A stretch of DNA of 64,000 nt from Bacteroidales bacterium (GTDB lineage Bacteria; Bacteroidota; Bacteroidia; Bacteroidales; FEN-979): contig JALNWE010000004.1 of the NCBI GenBank assembly GCA_023231065.1, forward strand, positions 1 to 64,000, in the 5' to 3' direction. Under the pieces are notes generated by a model. That model did not search any database, was not told the origin of the DNA, and saw only the letters and a program-made list of their open reading frames with translations. A program made the position numbers and the translations under genes. Each line of letters begins with the position of its first letter. Positions within the stretch are counted from its first letter, which is position 1. Of this stretch, positions 1 through 8,022 are shown piece after piece.

Positions 1-840
1 GGCATCAAAGTTCCGAAAGTCTTTCAGATCAGCGGGAGCGCCAATTATGAAGTGGGTTATTCATCGGGAACAACCGAATCGAGCGAGCTGGAACGCAATA
101 TCACTGCTTCGCTCGATAACCTGTTTGATAAGGATGACGGGACCAACATAGGTTCGCTCGACATAGGCGTCTTTTTATTCCGCCCTGAAACCAATAATAA
201 CTGGTGGTTTTACGAAGGCCTGAACGGGGCCAAGCCCTGGTATCTGGCTTATGTGGCAAACAGTTATTACGACAAGATCAGGCTTGTGGCCCCCGACAAT
301 GCTTCAGCGCTTGATAAACCGGAAATTTCATTTAGCTGGAGGCCCGAAAACGGTGAAATTTCAAGCTATACTTTATTCATTGCAACAGCTCCGAATATAG
401 CCTCCGATAATATTGTTTATAAAGAAAATGTTGGCAGCCTTACAGAACTAAAAACCACCGGTTTTAACCCTGTACCTGGCGGGACCTATTTCTGGGCCGT
501 ACGGGGTTCCAATATCCAGGGTGATGTTATTTGGTCCGATTGCCGTTCTTTTACTCTTAAAAAGGAAGCACAGCCGGTTTCAACCATCCAGGCGAAGGTT
601 TATCCCAACCCTGGCCGTTTCGACGATATGAGATTTTTCATCAAATCGGCTTCACCGGGAATGGTCAGCGTAAAACTGCAGAATTTCAACGGCGGCTTTA
701 TAACCGGGAAAGAAGTCATGTCGGATGGCACCTCGGTTGTTTCAGTTGATTTTCAGGGAGTGACCCTTGCGCCGGGGATATACTTCGCAACTTTCACGAC
801 AGGAAACGATATTTATGTGAAAAAGGTTATTGTGAAATAA
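1..840 (+). CDS. C-terminal part of a T9SS-secreted protein (5' end outside window)
   Basis: The reading frame is open from base 1 with no credible start inside the window, so this is the tail of a larger gene. An internal GTG at position 52 is not a convincing start. The visible 279 residues contain an unassigned first part (about 1-110), then a fibronectin-III/Ig-like beta-sandwich (about 110-200, with PEISFSWRPENG near its start and GGTYFWAVRGS near its end). The last 80 residues form a type IX secretion sorting domain: YPNPG near its start, ending in LAPGIYFATF and a basic YVKKVIVK tail. The family of such tails is recognised by the PorU/PorV machinery and the protein is released or anchored outside the cell. 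The catalytic or binding part lies upstream and cannot be named from here. It is followed by a group-II-intron-like 3' hairpin. Confidence 0.8.
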   Translation, partial: GIKVPKVFQISGSANYEVGYSSGTTESSELERNITASLDNLFDKDDGTNIGSLDIGVFLFRPETNNNWWFYEGLNGAKPWYLAYVANSYYDKIRLVAPDNASALDKPEISFSWRPENGEISSYTLFIATAPNIASDNIVYKENVGSLTELKTTGFNPVPGGTYFWAVRGSNIQGDVIWSDCRSFTLKKEAQPVSTIQAKVYPNPGRFDDMRFFIKSASPGMVSVKLQNFNGGFITGKEVMSDGTSVVSVDFQGVTLAPGIYFATFTTGNDIYVKKVIVK

Positions 841-911
841 CGCCCAGAAGCCTGAAACGATTTCGGTTTGTCCTATCATCCGGGGAATCGCATGTTATGG
901 GGCGAAATGAG

Positions 912-955
912 GTTCTCCCTGCCGGCGATGCCGGCGGGGCGGGCTACTCGATTAG
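912..955 (+). mobile_element. Solo group-II-intron domain-VI-like 3' end (copy 1)
   Basis: A 10-bp stem (917-926 with 930-939, loop GAT) is followed by GGCTACTCGATTAG. The same layout occurs at 3784-3822. The two stems differ by a C-G to T-A exchange that preserves pairing, and by a change that turns a C-G pair into a wobble, so the hairpin itself appears to be selected. A hairpin followed by CTACTCGAT resembles domain VI and the 3' end of bacterial group II introns. Only this 3' end is visible here; no domain I or reverse transcriptase is nearby. An alternative is an unrelated REP-like hairpin. It sits just 8 bp from the stop of the minus-strand nuclease gene. Confidence 0.45.
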
Positions 956-962
956 CCACCAT

Positions 963-2483
963 TTATAATTGTTTTCCAATTATTTGTCGCAATTTATGTA
1001 AAATATCGGGGTTTTCAATATCAACCCAGTTGCAATGAAAGTAATCGTCAAATTTATAAGTCATATTTTTTGGTATAAAAATCCAAATCCCTTCGCGGGC
1101 TGCAATCACAAATCTATCAGCCTGCAATCTTACCGCATAAGATTTTGCTTGAAAATAAGCATCTTGCAGTTCTTTTTGAGTTTTAATCTCATACTTTGAT
1201 TCCAAAATCATTTTTGCAGTTTCTTCTCCCCGTGCAGGATTAGCGCCAAAGCAATAATCAGGATAATTTCTTTCACCGCGGCCCATTTTAACAGGCATTT
1301 GACGTATCCAATCCTTTGGTCTATATTTTATTAATTCCAAGAACGGCTCTATTAATCTTATTTCTACATCTCGTTCGTCTTTTAAATCATCTGTATCTAG
1401 TCGATTTGTCGGCTTAATCAAAGGAAGTACTTCGATATTTTGTCCTTTGAATTTTAATACTGAAAGCAATTCAAGGTATTCTTGATATTTAATTGGATAG
1501 CCATTAATCCCCTGTAGGTTTTTCCGCACCAATGGATTATTAGACCACAAAGAATTGCATTCTAAATCCTTTTGTGTTATATGAACATCAAGTTTAATCG
1601 GCTTAGAAAGGTATACAACACTGTAATAGTAAAAAAATGGGTCAGCAAATCCATCACCAATTACTCGCCATATTGAATGAATATAACTACGCGGCGACAC
1701 GCAATACATTACAACAATATCACCTTTTCTTGAATCAATATTACCTTGCCAATGTTCTGTACTATCATTAATTGCATTATCTAAAAATTCAAAGTCATAT
1801 TTACTACCACCGACAAACCAAACTTTTGATGGATTTGGCAGTTCATTATCTTCCAATTCATGTAAAACATTTGGAGCAAAATCATATAAGAAAGCACATA
1901 ATTCAGCCGGTGTAAATGAGTTTATTTTTCTAAATTCCAATAAAGATTCGCACAAATCAAGATAATACGTAGCCCTATCCAGCCAAGCCTTTTTCTTAGG
2001 CGCTTCAGGTATCGTAATGTTAAACTCTTCACATATTTTTTGGAATTTATTGAACCCACAATCTAACGTATATGGGAAAAAATACTCTGGAAAGGATGAA
2101 TATAAAACCCTTGAAAAAAATCGGACGTCAATAGTCCAATGCTTAAAATTATCCTTACCTATTATTTTGAACTCGTTAATAAAAATTCCTTCGTGAATCC
2201 AATTTTTGTAAATGTTAGTAGCATCATCTATATTGAATCCTAATTTTACAAAATAATCCTTTAAAAGCCTGTACCAATTAACTTTTAAACCGACAATATA
2301 TTTACCTAAGTCATTCTGGGCTAATTTTTCTAAAATATCGGAGCTGCAATCCCAGCTGTATTCATTATCTGGGAAATCGTTGATAGCCCATTTATCAATA
2401 CATTCACGTCCTTTGACAGAATCCTTATACAAATCCCATGTGTACTTATTGAATCTCAACAGTGCAGTGTCTTTTAATGGCAA
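963..2483 (-). CDS. EVE/PUA-like domain fused to PD-(D/E)XK nuclease, probable restriction/defence protein
   Basis: This 506-residue protein has three parts. Residues about 1-215 are an unassigned mostly helical region (ELCAFLYDFAP near its end). Residues about 221-345 look like an EVE/PUA-type fold (KVWFVGG, then GDIVVMYCVSPRSYIHSIWR). Residues about 370-500 carry a PD-(D/E)XK nuclease core: NYPDY near 407, ESKYE near 428, and a following FQAKSYAVRLQADRFVIAA helix-strand typical of HsdR-N-like nucleases. EVE/PUA-type domains in restriction proteins read modified bases, so cleavage of modified DNA is a reasonable inference, not shown. The start is TTG; there is no ATG in the first half of the protein, so the true N terminus is uncertain. 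The gene is much more A+T-rich than the genes after 9.6 kb and sits among mobile-element remnants, which suggests horizontal transfer. No methyltransferase partner is visible. Confidence 0.65.
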   Translation of the reverse strand: MPLKDTALLRFNKYTWDLYKDSVKGRECIDKWAINDFPDNEYSWDCSSDILEKLAQNDLGKYIVGLKVNWYRLLKDYFVKLGFNIDDATNIYKNWIHEGIFINEFKIIGKDNFKHWTIDVRFFSRVLYSSFPEYFFPYTLDCGFNKFQKICEEFNITIPEAPKKKAWLDRATYYLDLCESLLEFRKINSFTPAELCAFLYDFAPNVLHELEDNELPNPSKVWFVGGSKYDFEFLDNAINDSTEHWQGNIDSRKGDIVVMYCVSPRSYIHSIWRVIGDGFADPFFYYYSVVYLSKPIKLDVHITQKDLECNSLWSNNPLVRKNLQGINGYPIKYQEYLELLSVLKFKGQNIEVLPLIKPTNRLDTDDLKDERDVEIRLIEPFLELIKYRPKDWIRQMPVKMGRGERNYPDYCFGANPARGEETAKMILESKYEIKTQKELQDAYFQAKSYAVRLQADRFVIAAREGIWIFIPKNMTYKFDDYFHCNWVDIENPDILHKLRQIIGKQL

Positions 2484-2599
2484 CCAACAATTAAGGATTT
2501 GATCTGCAAATTACTAAAAAAGCAAATATAAATGTTGAACCGATATTTTATTGCAGATAAATCCGGGTTGTACGAAGCCGCCTGTTTATCAGTATGATA

Positions 2600-2843
2600 T
2601 GGAGGTAAAAAGCAATCTGCATTTTCATAGTAAAGTAAGGTTATCCGGATCGGCCATGATGTGTGTTTGTGATAAAAATGATTTTAAATTCAGGAAAATT
2701 GTCCACTTTTCCGGATTTTTGCATCCGGTTTTGTATTAACGACACAGGCCGTTAAACCCCATCCGCATATTGATGGGCGAATTGTACAGATAATAGTTCA
2801 GGGTTGAAGTCAGGCCAAAACAGGAACCTGCATCCTTGTGATT
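2600..2843 (-). pseudogene. Decayed IS66-family TnpB (Orf2) fragment
   Basis: Reading the minus strand from 2843, the frame gives LNYYLYNSPINMR then MGFNGLC (2739-2801). This matches the IS66 TnpB signature (YLY..P.DMRKGFDGL). The same frame goes on past a TAA at 2736-2738 with KNPEKW, TIFLN, QTHI and PDNLTLL, then a TGA exactly where the family has the Tyr of its YYKRL motif. Two internal stops and no start make it a pseudogene. No TnpC transposase and no terminal repeats are visible. IS66 TnpB is an accessory protein of a three-gene transposon, so this is a relic. The rest of the 2484-2989 gap shows no gene. Confidence 0.6.
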
Positions 2844-2989
2844 TTATTCAACCTTGACTTCATTCTGGGCGCTACGTGCCACAACATCGCCCCGACTACC
2901 CCCTATTCTTATCTGCCAAAATCCAGGTTAAGAGTAAAAAAAACCTACAAAGTTGTATAGTTGAGTAACTTTCCCACTATCCATGCATC

Positions 2990-3079
2990 ATGGATAGAAT
3001 GCTCTACAAAACACTTGCTTTTGAGGAATTCTGGGGTACGCTCAACTTGCGGACCAAAAAGAAGGTGGACTTTTTATGA
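2990..3079 (+). pseudogene. HigB-like toxin reduced to its N-terminal 29 codons
   Basis: ATG at 2990 opens a 29-codon frame reading MDRMLYKTLAFEEFW, GTLNLRTKKK, ending VDFL. This resembles the first 25-30 residues of the Gp49/HigB-type toxins (YKTLAF..FW.TL..RT.KK) that precede this type of HigA, which are normally around 110 residues. The stop TGA overlaps the antitoxin ATG (ATGA at 3076-3079), the usual coupling in such operons, so an internal deletion seems to have joined the toxin start to the antitoxin. The catalytic part is missing. A short leader peptide is the alternative reading. Confidence 0.55.
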
Positions 3080-3408
3080 ATACAATTGACAGGAAAAAAA
3101 TCAATATCGAGAAACTTAGAAATCTTCCGACCTGTAACGATCATCTGAACCAGAAATACGGCAAGGTCGGTACTGAATCACGTGAGAAATTCACAAAGGA
3201 GGCGCATGCATATTATACCGGTCAGCTTATCGGGGATGCCCGCAAGAACGCCCATCTGACTCAGGAGGAACTTGCAAATCGCGTCGGTGCGAACAAATCA
3301 TACATCTCAAGAATCGAAAACGGCAAAACCGAACCCAAGGTCTCCACCTTCTATCGCATCGCTGCCGCTCTGGGATTGTCCGTCGAACTGAATCCTATCA
3401 ACGCTTAG
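3076..3408 (+). CDS. higA: HigA-type antitoxin, XRE-family helix-turn-helix
   Basis: A 110-residue protein with an N-terminal arm (residues 1-45, containing LPTCNDHLNQKYG) and a C-terminal XRE helix-turn-helix at about 52-105 (LTQEELANRVGANKSYISRI, then EPKVSTFYRIAAALG). The arm plus HTH order is that of HigA antitoxins, which bind the toxin and repress their own operon. Its ATG overlaps the stop of a truncated HigB remnant, so it no longer has a full-length partner here. It may survive as an orphan repressor or as an antitoxin against toxins elsewhere in the genome. The HTH is intact, with no stop or frameshift. Confidence 0.75.
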   Translation: MNTIDRKKINIEKLRNLPTCNDHLNQKYGKVGTESREKFTKEAHAYYTGQLIGDARKNAHLTQEELANRVGANKSYISRIENGKTEPKVSTFYRIAAALGLSVELNPINA

Positions 3409-3603
3409 GATTCCATATTGAGGTCTGTCCTTTACTGAAATTGAAAAACCGCACCCTCCATCGTCCGGACGAAACCCCACGATTTTATCTTTCTTTGTTT
3501 CACAATTGCAAGAGCTTAATAGCGCGTCTCTTTAGTTGCCCCTAATGTTTAGCAGTAGAAAAAGATCAAAAATACAAATCTTTTTCAGGGGCCAAAGACA
3601 AGT

Positions 3604-3822
3604 GTGTGGCTTTCCGGAGGGTGAAAGACCCTTATACGTCGGGGTAAGGCCTGAAAGGGTCAGCAAGCGGCAAGGCGCTTTTCCGTAATGGAAGCACTGA
3701 AGAAGGCTGAGCGTAAAAAATGCCCCGTGGGCATTTTTAGCGAAGGGGCCGGGTTGCGGGGCCGGAGTGGTGTGAGAGGCTCTCCCCGTCGGCGATGCCG
3801 ACGGGGCTGGCTACTCGATTAG
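3604..3822 (+). mobile_element. Group-II-intron-like element without an intron-encoded protein (copy 2)
   Basis: The element begins GTGTGGC, fitting the GUGYG 5' end of bacterial group II introns. It continues with a domain-I-like stretch (GGGTGAAAGACCC, GCCTGAAAGGGTCAGCAAG, ACTGAAGAAGG). A perfect 10-bp hairpin lies at 3716-3738, and then comes a GC-rich stretch where domain V would lie. It ends with GTGTGAGAGGCTCTC, a 10-bp stem (3784-3793 with 3797-3806) and GGCTACTCGATTAG, a domain-VI-like 3' end shared with 912-955. At about 220 bases it is far shorter than a normal ribozyme, so it is likely a deletion derivative. No reverse transcriptase is present. The stretch from 3409 to 3603 holds only a weak A/T-rich hairpin (3558-3586). 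Confidence 0.5.
3716..3738 (+). terminator. Perfect 10-bp hairpin with A/T flanks
   Basis: AAAAATGCCC and GGGCATTTTT pair perfectly around a CGT loop. The five-T end makes it terminator-like on both strands. It lies 308 bases after the HigA stop and inside the group-II-intron-like element, so it may instead be a structural stem of that element. Confidence 0.45.
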
Positions 3823-3858
3823 GCAACGGTTTTATTCTTATAAATATATTCAAATCGG

Positions 3859-4389
3859 TTATTTTAAGTTACAACTATTAACCAAATCTATTGTCTTGTA
3901 AGAAGAAGTGCAATATAACTCCTTTCCACAACTAATAATTCCGAGGATTTTCCACTTGCCTTTATCTTGCATTATCACTGGTCCACCGCTAATTCCTTTT
4001 TGCCCAGAAATACTAATTTTAATTTCTGTTCTTGACATGAAGCCATTATAGGGATCTCGATTTATTCCTGCCGGACTTAGTATACCTTTAAAAGTTCCAC
4101 TTGGGAACCAGTAATAAATCTCTTTACTTAAAAGACTATCTGGATAAAATCCGATAAAGTTGACTTGTTTATGTAATTCTAAATCCATTAAAACCTCTTT
4201 CTTTATTAAATCTTCTTCAGTAAACCAATGTATTCCAGGGAAAAATTTATCAAAATCGAATGTTATAATAATCGCTAAATCAGTCAATGAATCCTGAGGA
4301 AAACCAACAATATTTGAATGTGTTGTAGAAATTATATATGTATTAGTGCATTTTTTTTCATGAAAAGAAGAATTTGTTTTGACCCTTTT
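3859..4389 (-). pseudogene. Trypsin-like serine protease remnant lacking a proper start
   Basis: The clear part ends with GQKGISGGPVIMQ, the GxSGGP active-site Ser motif, followed by KILGIISCG. Upstream TDLAIII fits the catalytic Asp strand. The frame stays open past the TTG at 4285-4287 to a TAG at 4390-4392, and this extension contains YIISTTHSN, which fits the catalytic His motif (T.AH). All three triad residues are therefore present, at about residues 25, 37 and 128 counted from 4389. There is no in-frame ATG. An ATG in another frame (4360-4362) is followed by a run of eight A's, and one extra A would join it to the protease. This is either a 5'-truncated gene or a homopolymer frameshift. 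It is strongly A+T-rich, and a group-II-intron-like end lies 37 bp past its stop. Confidence 0.6.
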
Positions 4390-4392
4390 CTA

Positions 4393-4737
4393 GTTCATTT
4401 TCTTAAATAAAACTGTTGCCTAACTCGCTAACCGATCAATGGCGGTTTCATTGTCATTTTCAATGGCACACGAGCATCTTTAATTTGTTATCTCAACCTT
4501 TTCCGGGATTGGTTAGCTAAAACCATTGGGTCTTCCACCAAAGCGCACTTAACATTTCCATGCTAAATTACGAACATTTCAGAGATGCAAAAATATCTGA
4601 TAAAAAAACGCCCAAAATGAACGGCTTCTTCCCGAACCGTGTAAGCAACACTTGTATTATTAACCAAACCCGAGAATCTTATTTACAAAAATGGGGAATG
4701 TTAGTTCCCGTTTACAATAGAAGCTATTAACAAAATA
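4393..4737. other. Gene-free gap
   Basis: About 345 bases between the protease remnant and the terminator of the propeller gene. I see no reading frame with protein-like content. Two short stretches (GCCTAAC near 4421 and GGTTAGC near 4509) resemble recombination core sites but do not pair as a real integron attC would. Confidence 0.5.
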
Positions 4738-4775
4738 AAAGAGGCTGTCTCGTGGTTTTTTGAAACAGCCTCTTT
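4738..4775 (-). terminator. Intrinsic terminator of the propeller gene
   Basis: AAAGAGGCTGT (4738-4748) and ACAGCCTCTTT (4765-4775) form a perfect 11-bp stem. On the minus strand it is followed by TTTATTTTG. It lies 39 bases past the stop of the 973-codon gene. Confidence 0.8.
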
Positions 4776-4813
4776 GAAAAAGTATTTCCTAGTTTATGAA
4801 AATTATATCATTT

Positions 4814-7735
4814 CTATTCCTTTATGAATTTAAATACCTCTGTTCTTTCTTCTGTTTTGACATTTACAAAATAAACCCCGGGTAAAAGGTTGGCTACATT
4901 CAAGCGGAAACTTTTTACTGCTTGTAATTCATAATTACCAATCAAAATGCCTGACGTGTTATAAATATCAATTTTATGGATATCTTCTTTCGAAGAAATA
5001 TTTAATGCTTCCCGCACTGGATTAGGGCAATAACTCATTTTTCCTAAAGGATGACCAACGACTTCAATCCCTGTTGTAATACTGTCGTTTTTCGGATATT
5101 TTAAAATATTGCCAAAACAAGCAACATTATATTCATTGACAATTGATGGTTCAAAAGCATATGCTTGTATTGCCATGCTTATATGTGTCTTGTTTTGAGC
5201 AAAATCGATGAGTTGGAAATCGTCTTTCACCTCTCTTGAAATTTTGTACTCTGAATCATATACCAGATTCCCATCATAATCATAAACACCAAATAAACAA
5301 TACTGATTTGCATTGCCATCTATTGAAAATCCTGAAAAGTATAAATTGTTTTCATCGCTAATAACATACTTTCCATAGGAGGCCTTACTGATATCCCCCA
5401 TATTATTTGTCCATAATTCCGTTCCGTCAGTATTGTAAGCTGTCAAATCTGTTAAATAGGTGTCTTCAGAATCAACTTTACCACCGGCAACAAAAACATT
5501 CCCATTTTTTTCATTTCCGGTAATGCCATAGTAATATCCGAAGTCAGCAGAAACTTTTTCCCATGCTACTTCTCCTGCTGGCCCTAATTTTACTATGATA
5601 CCATTGTTATCATTTTGCCCAACAAGATAGATGTTGTCATTGTTATCACCATACGCCTGGCTAAACAAACTGTTATCACCATAGGAATTTGAAAACTCCC
5701 AGATTTGCTCACCATTGGCACTGAGTTTTTCTGCATAAACAGCTGATCCACTACCAAAATAGCCTAAGATACCTGAATAAGTAATGTTGTTTTGATTATC
5801 AATAAAAAGATCATATACATACGCCGGAGTAACATCACTGTTATTATAACTCCATAATTCCTCACCTTCGGGCGAAAGTTTATAAACGCACACAACAGGA
5901 ACATAATTTACGCTTCCATCCGCAGCAACAATAATATTTCCATTATGATCTTGCTTAATATAATATGCCATAGCGCTATTAACAACAGGGTCATCAATAA
6001 TATGTTCCCAATTGATGCTACCATTGGCATCCATACTAATGATTGCAGGCTTATAACTATAAGAGTTACTAACAGTTATATATCCACAGACAATAATTGA
6101 ATTACCGGAGACTAAAATATCCGAAGCCCCACCTTCATAATCTTCAAAATAATTCCTGCTCCAAAGAATTTCACCAGAATCACCTAATTTAGTAACTGAA
6201 AAAATACCAGTATTATTGGCTGTAAAATAGGTGTTGTTTTCATCATCCAATACACTAGCTGATATAAAATTGCCTGATACAGCCTCTTTATCTGTAAACT
6301 GTGTCCACACGGGTTCTGCATTAATATCTATGGCCGTAACAAATAAGTCATACCCGGTTTCGCATACCCCATTGTAATAGTACATTCTCTGGTTGGCGCC
6401 CACAAGCAGTTTACCATCATGATAACTGAACCCATCGTAAGCATAGATATATTCGTAACCGGTTTCGAAATCATTCATGGAATTTACGGCAATGTTATCT
6501 CCATTTTCATCGAATGATGCAGCAAGCAATGTAAAATTTTCACTCATACCTCCCACTATTATTTTTCCTTCATCATTCAGATGGATGAAGTAATAATATC
6601 CATAATTGTCAAAATCACTTTCCCCTGTTAAGCTTACTTTGTTATATTCGATTACTCCATCTGAATTTAATTTAGTCAATTTGGTACCATCTTCACTATT
6701 CCTTATAATGGCATAAATATCCCCATTACCAACTACACATATACTTCCTCCGAAAAGACAAAGACTTGTTTCCATCATTTGTGTCCAAATGGCGTTTCCA
6801 TTATTACCTATTTTAGTAATATATTTTGTCATTTCTCCATAGCCGCCTATCCTGTATAAAAGAACAATATCACCATTGGTAGTGCTGGCTGCTGAAATTA
6901 TAGATCCATCACTCGTATGGATCCATTGTACTTCACCATCAGAATTAATTTTTATGGCTAAATAAGTATCTTGAATTAAAACGATGGAATTATCAGGCAT
7001 TAATAAGGAATAATCCTCCGATGAACTTGATTGTTTTGTAAACACTTGCTGCCAAATGGTGTTCCCATCCTGATCAAATTTTTGTATGTGATCAGATTTC
7101 TCTAAATTATTTTCTCCGGCATTAATAACAGATACAGCAATTATATTCTGGTCAGAATCAATAAATAAGCCCACTCCTTTGGGCAGTGCAAAATAATCCT
7201 GACTATAAAATTTTGTCCATAAAATATCACCGGCTGAAGAGTATTTTCTCAGGTACATTTCACGATTGATGCTATCTCTCATGACTTCGCCTAATACGAA
7301 AATATTGTCCTGGTTATCGATAGCCACTTTGGAGGCTGTAGTGTAAAACCCTTCAATATATTCCTTCCTCCATATTTCTGTTCCATCCTTTTGCGTTTTT
7401 ACAAGTACTCCTTTAAAAGTGCCTTCTGCATTTCCATTCAATGCTACATATACATAGTTGCCCTGTGAATCACGTTCTAACCCGCCAAATTTAACAGTTG
7501 CAAAATTGTTATCGGAAGGGATAATACTTTTTTTTGACCAGTCCGGATCAAGATTCCCCTTACTATTTAATGCTTTACCACTATCCTTCAGGAGCTTGTG
7601 ATGAGGAAGTTTAGTTACCGGATATTTTTTTTGTATAGGCCGCCCGGGAGTATTATTTGGAATAGATAGCTGCCCATAGGAAAGTTGTCCAAAGCTGAAG
7701 GATAATAAAAGAAAATTCAAAAAGAATGTTTTCAT
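4814..7735 (-). CDS. T9SS-secreted beta-propeller repeat protein
   Basis: This 973-residue protein starts with a signal peptide (MKTFFLNFLLLSFSFG) and has a long series of roughly 50-residue repeats. Each repeat carries a strand of the form G-x-x-x-W (GTEIWRKEY, GDILWTKFY, GNTIWQQVF, GEVQWIH, GEILWSRNY, GSINWEH, GEELWSY, GEQIWEF, GEVAWEK, GTELWTN), the pattern of PQQ/SBBP-type beta-propellers. The last 80 residues are a T9SS sorting domain (CPNPVREALNI, then LLPGVYFVNV, basic end). It is therefore expected at the cell surface or outside. No catalytic motif is visible, so binding or adhesion is the most I would infer. It has its own terminator and a TAnnTTTG box upstream, and lies divergent from a transmembrane regulator that may control it. 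Its A+T content is higher than that of the genes after 9.6 kb. Confidence 0.75.
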   Translation of the reverse strand: MKTFFLNFLLLSFSFGQLSYGQLSIPNNTPGRPIQKKYPVTKLPHHKLLKDSGKALNSKGNLDPDWSKKSIIPSDNNFATVKFGGLERDSQGNYVYVALNGNAEGTFKGVLVKTQKDGTEIWRKEYIEGFYTTASKVAIDNQDNIFVLGEVMRDSINREMYLRKYSSAGDILWTKFYSQDYFALPKGVGLFIDSDQNIIAVSVINAGENNLEKSDHIQKFDQDGNTIWQQVFTKQSSSSEDYSLLMPDNSIVLIQDTYLAIKINSDGEVQWIHTSDGSIISAASTTNGDIVLLYRIGGYGEMTKYITKIGNNGNAIWTQMMETSLCLFGGSICVVGNGDIYAIIRNSEDGTKLTKLNSDGVIEYNKVSLTGESDFDNYGYYYFIHLNDEGKIIVGGMSENFTLLAASFDENGDNIAVNSMNDFETGYEYIYAYDGFSYHDGKLLVGANQRMYYYNGVCETGYDLFVTAIDINAEPVWTQFTDKEAVSGNFISASVLDDENNTYFTANNTGIFSVTKLGDSGEILWSRNYFEDYEGGASDILVSGNSIIVCGYITVSNSYSYKPAIISMDANGSINWEHIIDDPVVNSAMAYYIKQDHNGNIIVAADGSVNYVPVVCVYKLSPEGEELWSYNNSDVTPAYVYDLFIDNQNNITYSGILGYFGSGSAVYAEKLSANGEQIWEFSNSYGDNSLFSQAYGDNNDNIYLVGQNDNNGIIVKLGPAGEVAWEKVSADFGYYYGITGNEKNGNVFVAGGKVDSEDTYLTDLTAYNTDGTELWTNNMGDISKASYGKYVISDENNLYFSGFSIDGNANQYCLFGVYDYDGNLVYDSEYKISREVKDDFQLIDFAQNKTHISMAIQAYAFEPSIVNEYNVACFGNILKYPKNDSITTGIEVVGHPLGKMSYCPNPVREALNISSKEDIHKIDIYNTSGILIGNYELQAVKSFRLNVANLLPGVYFVNVKTEERTEVFKFIKE

Positions 7736-7781
7736 GAACTTTAAGATTTTAAGGATGAATCAAAAAATTGTTTTGTGCTTG

Positions 7782-7789
7782 CAAAAATA
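7782..7789 (-). promoter_or_regulatory. Putative Bacteroidota -7 box for the propeller gene
   Basis: On the minus strand the sequence reads TATTTTTG, matching TAnnTTTG, 47 bases before the ATG at 7735. No clear -33 box is seen. Confidence 0.4.
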
Positions 7790-8022
7790 AATCAGGAAGG
7801 TTACCTGCTGAAGAAACCCAGCTTACAAGTTCTTTACTGACATTACGCAACACACTTACAATTTATGTACAAAAAGTGTCATGTGTATGATATACAGCTA
7901 AATAGAAATTATTCAGGGCTTGCTGAAAAACTCTTAAAATGAATCGGATACTTTTATTAAGTTTACAATGCATTTAGTTTGAATAAAATGAATGAGTGAA
8001 ATGCAATTAAAAGTCAACGGGA

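Noticed and set aside
2551..2739. 62-codon plus-strand frame
   Set aside because: It lies antisense over the IS66 TnpB relic and has no family features.
2844..2927. Short minus-strand frame ending GDVVARSAQNEVKVE just before the TnpB relic
   Set aside because: Too short (about 26 codons) to assign; it does not resemble IS66 TnpA.
4415..4520. Possible integron attC site (GCCTAAC ... GGTTAGC)
   Set aside because: The right core does not fit GTTRRRY and the inner arms do not pair; no integrase is near.
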